A stretch of 28,937 nt of DNA from Silene noctiflora (Eukaryota > Streptophyta > Magnoliopsida > Caryophyllales > Caryophyllaceae): contig VHZZ01004160.1 of the NCBI GenBank assembly GCA_009801015.1, positions 56,133 to 85,069 of the forward strand. Direction: 5' to 3'. The position numbers and the translations under genes were made by a program. The notes below the pieces were generated by a model. The model was not told where the DNA came from and made no database searches. It saw nothing but the letters and a program-made list of their open reading frames with translations. Shown one piece after another: positions 9,650 to 19,400 of the stretch. Every line of letters begins with the position of its first letter. The stretch's first letter is position 1.

Positions 9650-12600
9650 ATGGCTTCAAACAGTGAAGAAGTTGTAAAAATGGAATTAGATGAAAAAACC
9701 CAGAAAAAATCACACCCAAATAAAAATAATTGTGAAAGAAGTAATTTTACTGATGACCCAAAAAAGTTGGCACTTGTAACTTCTTCTCCTTCTTTTTCAA
9801 AGCTTCTTGAAGGTGTCGTTTTAGCTGCTAATTCTGTCGTTTCATCTACTGTTGAATTTCAGGTAATATTCCACTTTTTAATTTCTGTGTTAAATTTGAT
9901 TGGTTTTGAACTGTTAATGACATATTTGAACTGTGTTTTATTGTTTTAGTTTGGTGAACTAGCCAAAATTATACTCACTCGATACTAATCATTTGTTTCC
10001 CTTTGATTAAAGTACCGCTCACAAGTCGCAGGCTATAAGAAAGTTACACAAATGTTTGAGACCGAAGAAGTACATAATTTAGTGTATAGATCATAGGGAT
10101 GTGAAAGATGTATGTTTTAGAAGATTTCATGTCTAATTAGGTTTTTTGCTCATGTGTATGTTGACTATAATTAGAAAGGATACTTTTTAGTTAGAAGAGA
10201 TTGTAGTAATGCTTATTCTGGGAAGATGGTATCCTCAATTTTGGCTGTGATGAATCTTATATGGATTTGGTTGCCTTAAGTAGCTTAGTTAGATGCTATA
10301 GCATGAAAATGCTCATGTGTGCATCCTAATTAGGAAGAATTAACGTAAATTTGCGCGTATTTATGTTGATGGAAATGTGTATGCTTGTGGTTACTGGCTT
10401 ACTAGGTGCTTAGCTTAAGATGCTGTCTTTGAAGATCAGTCATTATTAAACTCTGCAGTTCGTCATAGGAAAATGTCGGCGTATGCTTTGACTTTTTAGT
10501 TAGTTTGGACAATGTAAGGCGTTTGTAAAATCATTTATGACCAATGGTAAATACTGAATACGGAGCATATTATAAATACATGTGTGACTGGGAGTTTCCT
10601 GTGGTTATAATGTTTTATGTGTCTGAAAATGAATAAATTAAAACAGAACCAAGTTAGGTACTCCCTTCGTCTCTGGCAGTAGTTTACGTTTGGCATTTAG
10701 AATGTATTTTACGCAAGGGATTGTGAGTCTGACTGTCATTTAACGACACAAAATATGTCAAGAAAGAAAATGTGAACTATTCAGAATAGAATACTTAAAC
10801 TTTAGGGAAGACATGGGAAATGTGATTTGAGAACATGAAAATATACTTCCATTGCATAACGCTTGCAATGGAAGTTTGGAGCTGACTCGTGTTCAACAGT
10901 CTCGTGATTTCAAATATCAGTTTCAGTATTCCTAAATCGGAAAAAAAAACAAAAGCTATCCAGTGTTGATGTTTGACTACTATTCAGAGAAAAAAGCTAG
11001 CTTCGTTGATCTTGTACTTATTATCTGCAGGGGCTGCAACCCTTATAAGATCTACTTATTGGATTGCTTACCAATTCTATCACAATGTATTTTGTTTTGG
11101 CGTTGAATGAAATCATACCCCATTTGGGAATAAACTTCTTTCCATCATTGCTTCATGGATTCTAAGGACTGTCTCCGATTTCTTGTGCTATTAATAGGGC
11201 CAATTTGATATGTCTCATCAAGAAGCCTTGGGAACTGTTACTGCTATGGCAGCTCAAGCTCTTCGTCAGATGAAACCTGACGAAAGTGATGTTCCAAAGA
11301 CAACCAAATCTGACGGTTATAGCTGGAGAAAGTACGGCCAAAAACACGTAAAAGCTTCTGGAAGTTCTAGAAGCTATTTTAGATGCACAAATGCGTCCTG
11401 CTGTGCAAAAAAGAAGGTTCAACATTTTGATGGATCTGGTGAAATTATCGAAGTTGTTTATAAAGGCGACCATAATCATGATCCACCCCCTTGTATTATC
11501 AAGGGTTTTAGCAGGAAGAGAAGTTTTAATGACTCATCCGTAGAAAAACGTGATGATCCATGTAAAGAAGAACCTAAACAAGTGTTACAACTGACTTATG
11601 AATGCCAGGATATCCATATGAATAATTCAGCAGATATGTTGAAGAAGGATGTTGCGCAGGATATCAAGTTACCTGAAACAGAAACTAGGCAAGTTTGTAT
11701 CCACAACTAAATTTTGTGTTTCTTGTTCACAAGTCCTCATACTAGGCAGTATCTAGTACTATTATCATGAGTCTGACTCGTATTTTCTAATAATTGGGGA
11801 GGTTGTTCTTTGACTAAGTGGGTTTGTTAATAGTATATCGGCAGGGTTTTAAAATTAATTGGATGGTCCCATATTATAATAATGCGAGACTGCTATTAAG
11901 GAGACTTAAGTGCAGTTCTTAGTTTTATTGGAGCTGTTGTTAATTATTTTCAATATGTTTATGTAGCAGGCTTGAAAGTAAACCATCAACGTTACAAGTG
12001 GAAGTAGAGCATGGTAGATCTTGTAGTTCTACTGAACTTTCCTTAGCTGATACCATGAATGAACGTGATATCCCAATCAAGAAAAGAAGGCAACTATTAC
12101 TAATCTATTTCTTCTTGAAACATACTTTGTAAATTTTTTATGTATTCTCTAAACACGACTTGTTTGATCAGCAGAATAAAAGAAAGCAGCAAAGAAAGCT
12201 CTCAATCTGTGTATAGGACATTCAAGGAGCCTAAAATTATTATGCACACTACTGGGGATGCAGGAATCTCCGGTGATGGATACCGGTGGCGGAAGTATGG
12301 GCAAAAGATGGTCAAAGGGAACCCTCATCCAAGGTGAAAATGTTCGCTTCTTATAGTATACTCCCTTCAACAGTTCAACCTATTTATAAAAAAAACCATT
12401 TTACTATGATGAAATGTGAATGCTAATTTTTTCCATATACTTGAAACTTGAAAGACGTCTAAGCAAATATGGATGAGGTGGGTGGGGTGGGAAAATTTGC
12501 GAAATATGTTTGTTTCTTATAGTATACTCCCACCATTGACATCCTTCCTGTTCACACCCTCGACCTCATTGGTTTAAACATGAGAAATGTGAACCTACTA

Positions 12601-13034
12601 ACTTTCACTAGTTTATTTTTCACCTTCCCGTCTAATTATCTTCATTGGTTTCATATAGGAGCTATTATAGGTGTTCATCTACCGGATGCCCCGTTCGCAA
12701 GCATGTCGAGAGGGCTACTGATGGTTCATTGGCAATTGTAGCCATGTACGAAGGTGAACACGACCATGAGAAACCACTTCCAAAGAAGCAACACAACTCA
12801 CCCAAGTCTTCCATCCTTGTCACTTCTCCTACTGACACTTCCATCAATATCCCACTCCTTAAATCAGCAGAAGAAACACCCTCGTCTCCTATTGAAAGAT
12901 CATCAGCTCAACCATGTCAGGTATCATGTAATGACCGGGGTGAACAAAAGGTACCACTAGAACCAGCGGTGGAGAAAGTGTTAGAGTCTGCTCGGACATT
13001 GTTAAGCATCGGAATTGAACTCAAGTCTTGCTGA
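9650..13034 (+). CDS. Group I WRKY transcription factor, WRKY32-like, five exons, 452 aa
   Basis: Exons are 9650-9862, 11198-11688, 11970-12089, 12175-12333 and 12659-13034; the total of 1359 nt closes in phase at every junction. Residues 110-165 hold the first WRKY domain ([11 protein letters not shown]; zinc ligands C134, C139, H163, H165). Residues 309-364 hold the second ([21 protein letters not shown]333, C338, H362, H364, spacing C-X4-C-X23-H-X-H). The intron after the PR codon of the second domain is the family's conserved phase-2 site. A KKRR basic patch before it may be a nuclear signal. Ser-Pro sites near residue 46 and in the C-terminus are possible MAP-kinase sites. The GDAG(I)[14 protein letters not shown] context and the CCAKK finger resemble Arabidopsis WRKY32, a nuclear W-box-binding regulator. 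The second and third introns require GC donors. The start has a bare A-rich context, but no upstream in-frame ATG is evident. Confidence 0.9.
9863..11197 (+). other. First intron of the WRKY gene, 1335 bp
   Basis: The donor is CAG|GTAATATT after residue 71 and the acceptor is TTAATAG|GGCCAA; phase 0. The intron is AT-rich. From about 10658 it contains a Stowaway-like left end (TACTCCCTTCGTCTCTGG) with no matching right end, so this is probably a truncated MITE. I see no other feature in it. Confidence 0.75.
11689..11969 (+). other. Second WRKY intron, GC-AG type with tandem acceptor
   Basis: The donor is ACTAG|GCAAGTTTG, the consensus for GC-AG introns. The acceptor is TAGCAG|GCTTG, a NAGNAG tandem. 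The GT four bases downstream (11693) gives phase 0 and an immediate TGA at either acceptor, so only the GC donor keeps the frame. Use of the upstream acceptor at 11966 would add one codon. Confidence 0.75.
12090..12174 (+). other. Third WRKY intron, GC-AG type with tandem acceptor
   Basis: The donor is AGAAG|GCAACT and the acceptor CAGCAG|AATAAAAG, 85 bp, phase 2. The GT sites I checked in the preceding exon give the wrong phase. The GT at 12129 would leave an intron of under 50 bp, too short for plants. As in the second intron, the acceptor is a NAGNAG pair and both choices keep the frame. Confidence 0.65.
12334..12658 (+). other. Fourth WRKY intron with internal direct repeat
   Basis: The intron interrupts the AGG codon of the PR dipeptide in the second WRKY domain (AG|GTGAAA ... 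TATAG|GAGC). A 25-base segment ending TTATAGTATACTCCC occurs at 12341-12365 and again at 12507-12531 with about two mismatches, 166 bp apart. A G-rich GGTGGGTGGGGTGGG tract lies just before the second copy. Confidence 0.8.
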
Positions 13035-13319
13035 GATTTGTGGTTCATGCTTGGCTTCGTTTGGCCCATTGTTGTGCCTAACAAATTAAAGCTATGGTTT
13101 GAACTTGAATATCATTATTTTCTCATCCTTGAAATCTTACTAGAGTAATTACCATCTTATTTCTTTTTTAACATTGTTTTTATTTGTAGCTGGTCTTGGA
13201 GAGACTTTAGTATAAAACCGTCTCATTCCAGAATTTGTTCTTATTCTATAGCTGGGTTTTGGAGTTGTGTATCACTCTTTCACCTCGCGTATTCGATCTA
13301 CTTCGCTCCGATAGCAACT
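13035..13319. other. WRKY 3' flank, no other feature
   Basis: This AT-rich stretch should contain the WRKY 3' UTR. No single clear polyadenylation signal stands out. It ends where the copia remnant becomes recognisable. Confidence 0.5.
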
Positions 13320-13990
13320 TATGTCTATAAGCTTACTGACCAGTCGCCGTTCCCTTACAACATACCTCGTCTTCTTAGGCTCCTCACCCATTTCATGGAA
13401 AACTAAGAAGCAATTGATGTGTCTCGCTCTTCCGCTGAAGCCGAGTATAGAGCTATGGCCTATACAACATGTGAGCTCAAATGGCTCAAAGGTTTACTCA
13501 CGTTTATTGGTATACCTCACAACAAACCCATACAACTTTTGTGTGATAGTCAATCCGCCCTCTACATTGCTCGAAATCCGGTCTTTTACGAATGCACAAA
13601 ACACATTGAGGTGGACTCTCATTTTACAAGAGATGAAATCCAAAAAGGTACCATTGCTATTTGCTACAACTTGCAGAAATATTGACTAAAGCCCTTGGTA
13701 GTTGGTTGTACCTCATTGATGATCTTCTGTCCAAATTGGGAATCTCGACTCTCCACGCTCCAACTTGAGGGGGTTATTAGCAAAGGAGGCGTTGCAATAT
13801 CATCTAGGAAATCACATTAGAGCGGTTGGCTCTATGTTCTTCAAAGGCAATATTTGCTCCCCAATATTATTTCCTTGTATATATATTTTATCTATAGCGG
13901 TTAGATTGATCATATAGCGTAAATAGCTCAATATGTACTTGTATATGTAGGATGATATAGCTACTATACATAGCACGATTCATTACTGAA
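13320..13990 (+). mobile_element. 3' remnant of a Ty1/copia retrotransposon: RNase H tail, polypurine tract, LTR
   Basis: The first frame (13321-13400) reads SRRSLTTYLVFLGSSPISWK. After a frameshift near 13410, the next frame (13419-13660) reads SRSSAEAEYRAMA, LLCDSQSALYIARNPVF and CTKHIEVDSHF, the classical copia RNase H block. A second frameshift near 13665 leads to LAEILTKALG and a stop at 13766-13768. TGAGGGGG at 13766-13773 is the polypurine tract, and the 3' LTR would start at 13774 (TTATTAGC, a degraded TGTTAG). The LTR-like DNA to 13990 includes GTATATATATTTTATC. The left 90 percent of the element is absent. It lies about 290 bp downstream of, and in the same direction as, the WRKY gene. 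Confidence 0.85.
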
Positions 13991-13992
13991 TA

Positions 13993-14083
13993 CTCCCTCC
14001 GATCCACACCAATGGTAACATGGACCCACTTTTTGTGAGGAGAAAAGTGGGTCCATGTTACCATTGGTGTGGATCGGAGGGAG
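13993..14083. mobile_element. Stowaway-type MITE with perfect 41-bp arms
   Basis: The 91-bp element is flanked by TA dinucleotides (13991-13992, 14084-14085). It starts CTCCCTCCGATCCACACC and ends in its exact complement. The arms 13993-14033 and 14043-14083 match without mismatch around a 9-nt loop (TGTGAGGAG). The CTCCCTCCG terminus and TA target duplication are hallmarks of Stowaway (Tc1/mariner-derived) MITEs. It has no coding capacity and is moved in trans. Perfect arms suggest a young copy. The 66-codon frame at 14088-13888 merely crosses it. Confidence 0.92.
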
Positions 14084-14085
14084 TA

Positions 14086-14574
14086 CATCTCAATATTACA
14101 TACCTCTCAATTTATAATATTCATAATAATCCACTTATACATTGAAAATTAGTTTTAAAACTTGTTATATGAATGGGTCTTACACTGAAAGCTGTATAGA
14201 TCAAATTAGTATGGGATATTCATATTAGCTTGTCAATTGCCTGACCTTCATAAAAAGTAAACACGTTAGTCACTGAAGACACTAACTAACACACTACTTC
14301 AATAAATTTAGTCTGAGAAAAAAGGAAACACGAGCAACGCAAGGAAACAAAACATGGTAAAAGTTATAGGCACGCAATTTATCCGTTTACTGCCAATTTC
14401 CCAAAAAAGAAACAGAAAGTAAAAAAATCAATTAACCCTCAAGTAGTTGACTCCCAAGTATACGAGTCCTGACTATATTTCAGACATGCAAAATAACCAA
14501 TCACAATAGTTCTAACACAACTCGAACTCAGAATACTACTCCTAATTTATTTCCTTATTTCTTTTCCTACTTAT
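14086..14574. other. Intergenic spacer upstream of the F-box gene
   Basis: AT-rich DNA without coding potential or obvious repeats. It presumably includes the upstream promoter of the F-box gene. Confidence 0.5.
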
Positions 14575-14586
14575 TATATATAAATA
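14575..14586 (+). promoter_or_regulatory. TATA box of the F-box gene
   Basis: TATATATAAATA lies about 92-103 bases before the ATG at 14678. Transcription would then start near 14615, leaving a leader of about 60 bases, which is normal for plants. Confidence 0.55.
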
Positions 14587-14677
14587 TACTTGAAACCCAT
14601 GATTCTAATCACAAGTATACAAACAAACCTTTAATTTGGGAGACAGCTTACATTATTAGATAACAAAAATAAGATAT

Positions 14678-15969
14678 ATGGCTCCTTCATGCATCTCCAA
14701 GATTCGAGCTCGACCATGCATCCACAAACCTCGACGTCGACCTCGCCAACGCTTTGTAGAATGTCTTCCTCCTGAGATGATTACTGAAATTGTCACTAGG
14801 GTTGCAGCTACTTCGCCTATTGACCTATTTCGTTGCAAACAAACGTATGTTGAATTTTTTAATAACTTTTCTTTTCTTGTTTCGTGTGTTTTTAGTTGTT
14901 GTTCTTGTTTGTATATGATAGATAGTTTGAAAAAAATTTTAAATAATTTATTATGGTTTCGTATAATTATGTATAAACGCCGTCTCATTATGAAATCGAT
15001 CAAAGTGTTTCCTAATTCTTATTACGTTGATGAGCTCGTAAAAGAATTCGGAAAAATTGGTTTTGGTAAATAACCTTTTTATGTTGATTTCATATTACAA
15101 TGTTTGTTTTGGTTGAATTGCAAACATACAAGCATAATATTGACAAGTAATATAATTTGCTTGATTTTATTATAGTTGCAAGATTCTTCATGAGATTGCG
15201 GATGAAAAGACGGTGCTTCAACAAGCAGCAATAGAGGGATTGTATTCTCATGAATGGCGAAACAGAGACAAAGTACAATCCTTCTTCGAGAGGTGTCGCG
15301 ATAGCAACAACCCTAAAGCTCTATACCGCCTTGGAATGGTACTCTTCTTCACCATGTATATTGTGATAATAACACATCTGAAACATACTTTGAACTGAAA
15401 TAAACCTGATATGTCTGAAAGCATATTTTGACAATTCTTTATAATTGGATAAAAAAGATTATTTCCATATTCGCTTAACAATGGTTGCATTTTTGACGTT
15501 TTAGGAACAATATTTCAGTCAATTGATGGGGCCGGAAGGGTTGAAGAACTTGGAGAAAGCTGCGGCACAAGGATATAACGAGGCCATTTACGCATTAGCC
15601 CTTATTTCAATGTGCACCGGAGACAATGAGCGTATGAGCAAGGGGGCTGATTCATTGTTTGGATTGATGAGAGAAATTAAAGGGGGAGGAATTGTCGAGT
15701 GTAGGCAACAACTGCGCGATTTGATGATGACATTACAGTGGTTAAGACCCTCAGACACTAACAACTCAGCCGGTGTTTCATTCGTTATGGTACAGCCAAA
15801 GATTACTTGCACCATTGGAGAGCTACACAAGATCGAAAGCAACTGGGAGAAAGAGGACTATGAGAATGACAAGGTTGAAGACAATGTTGTTTGTAGAGAT
15901 TGCAAGTGTTGTAGGGAGGTTAATTGGTTTCTTCGTTCATTTAGCAAGGCTGTTAGTTTAGCACTATGA
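14678..15969 (+). CDS. F-box protein with Sel1-like repeat (At1g67623/At2g35280-type), three exons, 264 aa
   Basis: Exons are 14678-14844, 15176-15338 and 15505-15969 (795 nt), all GT-AG and in phase. An Arg-rich N-terminus precedes an F-box at about residues 25-60 (RFVECLPPEMITEIVTRVAA, then SPIDLFRCKQTCK across the first junction). The middle carries FFERCRDSNNPKALYRLGM and LKNLEKAAAQGYNEAIYALA, a Sel1-like helical repeat common in this plant family. The C-terminus is charged, with a Cys-rich CRDCKCCREVNWF motif also seen in relatives. F-box proteins couple substrates to the SKP1-CUL1 ubiquitin ligase; the target here is unknown. The ATG in ATATATGGCT is a good start. An alternative exon around 14979-15070 (VDELVKEFGKIG) is conceivable but not needed. 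The gene converges on the hydrolase gene. Confidence 0.85.
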
Positions 15970-16418
15970 TGAGTTACATGCAACAAAATATTGTTTATCT
16001 GCATGTATAACTAACGTTGAAATATATAACAAAAATATTATTACCATGCCATGTTTGAGAAGTAATTTTATTTTTAACCGTTACATACCCATGGGTAGTG
16101 GAGCAAGCCAAACACAGTTTTGATATTGAAGAATTTCGAACCTAATTCATAAATATCACATTATGACCCCTCGATGACTTCACGGCTAGCTTAGTCTGAA
16201 ATAGGTGACTACATTACATTATTAAGAATGTGAAGCTCCTGACCTCAAAAACAGAACTCCTAATTATGATGGAATTTGTTTAATTCCGTACAATTGGAGA
16301 CTAAACAAAATTTGGTCTACAATAATAACCAAGAGAAACCAACAAAATGAAGCATCTAGCAAAGCATTCTCTATAACACCATTGCTACAAAATGCGAGAA
16401 TTTAGGGGTCATCTATGA
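15970..16418. other. Convergent intergenic spacer
   Basis: This 449-bp AT-rich spacer separates the stop codons of two convergent genes and must hold both 3' UTRs. I see no repeat or RNA gene in it. Confidence 0.6.
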
Positions 16419-19400
16419 TCAAATGTCAGGTTCTCGCAATGATGTCGGCAACTCGAGCTCAGGCTCAAATCCACCAAGCGGAGAAAAGATGGTATCTACC
16501 ATTTCCTTGCTAACGTCTTCTAACGTAGGAGGGTCCCACTGCATTTCGAAACATAAAACAAACGGGTCAAAATTTACTCGTTGGTTACTATTATTATTAG
16601 CAATGTAGACATTCAAGGAAGTATTATCATGATGTCACTTGCCCAGTTGGCCTTACCTGTGGAGCGAAATCCTTGTCGACTAGTCGTGCCCTTACACCCT
16701 GTATGTCAAAATAGAAGAATGAATTTCGGGGAGTTTTGGGGAATCCTGGATACATTTCGTTAGGGATGGCTATGAAGCCCAATACTTAAACGGACTTGAC
16801 CCACAGGAAGATCATTAAACCAAAAATGCTTTTTAAACCTGTACTCAGAACTATTATTTAAAAAACTTGCACTCAAAGCAGTTGCTAATAAACCACACCC
16901 AAACCCATTGTTAAAACTAGACCTGTCAAACGGGTCGGGCGGGTCGGGTCCCGGGTCGGGTCATACGGGTCGGGTNNNNNNNNNNNNNNNNNNNNNNNNN
17001 NNNNNNNNNNNNNNNNNNNNNNNNNNNNNNNNNNNNNNNNNNNNNNNNNNNNNNNNNNNNNNNNNNNNNNNNNNNNNNNNNNNNNNNNNNNNNNNNNNNN
17101 NNNNNNNNNNNNNNNNNNNNNNNNNNNNNNNNNNNNNNNNNNNNNNNNNNNNNNNNNNNNNNNNNNNNNNNNNNNNNNNNNNNNNNNNNNNNNNNNNNNN
17201 NNNNNNNNNNNNNNNNNNNNNNNNNNNNNNNNNNNNNNNNNNNNNNNNNNNNNNNNNNNNNNNNNNNNNNNNNNNNNNNNNNNNNNNNNNNNNNNNNNNN
17301 NNNNNNNNNNNNNNNNNNNNNNNNNNNNNNNNNNNNNNNNGTCTTGACCCTAAAATAACGGGTCATTTCGGGTTCGGGTCAAACGGGTCACGGGTCGAAA
17401 ATAACCGGGTTTGTAACCCTAAAAAACGGGTCGGGCGGGTCGGGTTTTCGGGTCGGGTCGAGTTTTGACAGGTCTAGTTAAAACCCTTAACCAAATCCAT
17501 TGCCAACCTGTTCATATCCAAAACCAACCAGCTCTGACAGTATATATAAACAACAACATCAGAGACTTAACCCCAACATGATTTGGGGTCGGCTGACATG
17601 AATCATCCTTTAAAACTGTCCCGGGATGATCACACACCTCAAAATGTGAAAATATAGAAAAAGGAAAGTGAAAAGCAAATGGGGAGTGAAACATAATACA
17701 AAAGTCAAGTTTAAATTTATAGGTTTGAAAATCAAAGCCCAGATTTCTTGATTTTTTTTGTTTTCTAAACTTAGTTAGATTATAAAAAAAATACTTCGTT
17801 TAGAATTAAAGGAAAACGATAGGGCCAACTCGAGCTTTGAACCGGCTTTGGATTTCTATATAAAAAAAAAGGATTTTTACGGAATGGTTTGGAGTTGTTG
17901 AATTTTGGATTTAGATCGGTGATCAGATAAAGAGATTAAGTCAGTTCTGGATAATTCTGAAACCATAACAAAATTGATCCTTTGCCATGCTTGTATCTCG
18001 GATAGCGTAAGCAACATGACAGGAATTACCTCACAGAAGTCGTTGGAAACTCTTTGAGATATGCAATTAGAAGAAATTCTGTATTCCCGAGCTAAACACT
18101 TGTCAAGGGTTTGAAATCTCCCATCACGGATCTACACGTCACCATATAAAAAAGCAAATCTTAGAAGCAGAAATAGTCTAGGGGAGCTTGTTGCTGGAAA
18201 TGTAATCAAGAACTTACGGAACGTAGAGTGACTTTCAAGCTCAATGGAGAGGCTTCTTTCAGCTTTTGAAGAGTAGATGTGCACCATTCGCTAGATGTAT
18301 CAGCTGCCTCCTTTTCCTGTCAATAAGAAACGTTGCAGTTCAGTTACAAGTGTGAGATAATTTCAGAACTTAATCCTTGTCTACTTCTAGATTCTCCACC
18401 TTCCGGTCAAAAGTTGTAAGAACACAACGTAAGTCACTCAAGAGATACACACAGCCGCCACCCCATCCAGCAACAAATAATAAGCGAGAAAAATAAATAG
18501 GTAAATTTAAATATATCAAGTTCAAGAAAATTATGTAAAGAAGTCTGTGTAGTCCTACAGGACATGAACAGGCTAATAGATGGAAAAGTGATGCTTACCA
18601 AAGCATCGAAAATTTCTTCTATTGTATCATGGCTAAAGCATTTGTCAATTGTTTCAATTCTGCAGAATTGAAGAGTCATAAGTACACCCAAACAATACAC
18701 AGGAAAAAAAAAATAAGATTTTACAAAACACTAAAAAAATTCTCAGTAATACTCCTACTTTAGATATATTTTCTCTATACAAATACTCCCTTCAATTCAT
18801 GAAGATTTTCCTCATTTATCATTTATGGAACATTTACAATGACTCCGCTTCCATTTATTTCCTTTTTTAGCAATACTAATGACCATATTATCGCAACGAC
18901 AATTCCAACATAATGTCATCAAGAGGCCCACTTGAATCCACTTGCACCCAACTTGCATCATCTATATTGTTTTAATAATCCCTAACCAACTTATTATTAT
19001 GTTTAAAAATCAATTTTCTTAAATAGGTTTAAAACAAATATGGAAAATAATTGTGAACTAGAGGGAGTATGTCTCAAGCAAGGAATGAACTACAATAAAT
19101 ACATCTCAAAATCTCAAAAAGACACTGTCTGAATCACTCGTAAATGGTAATACTGAGTTTGGCCATTTAAGACAGAAATGTCATTCCACATGTATTGTTA
19201 CCACATAATATAGCAGTATTAATTTTCATGGGAGAATACTACTTTCCCCCTGCTTCCACTCCCCTTAAATTCAGATTATACCAGATGGTTTATTCCAGAA
19301 AACTTAAAACAAGGGAAATTTGTAATTTTACCACCAACCACCTAATATGTAACTTAATAGCCAAAACTTGCACTAAATTTCCACTTCATTTGACGAATTC

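Larger units (their letters stand above)
16699..18029 (-). other. Twelfth hydrolase intron, with pentamer element, N gap and SINE-like repeat
   Basis: This 1331-bp intron lies between the REYRIS exon and the small GVRARLVDKD exon. It contains the pentamer element (16917-17477) with a 365-base run of Ns and a SINE-like fragment (17530-17650). The remainder is AT-rich. Confidence 0.85.

Noticed and set aside
11693-11694. GT donor for the second WRKY intron
   Set aside because: It gives phase 0, and both acceptors then read TGA at once; the GC donor four bases upstream fits phase and consensus.
16908-17468. 186-codon and opposite 146-codon frames
   Set aside because: Most of both is the N gap; the ends are translated pentamer repeats.
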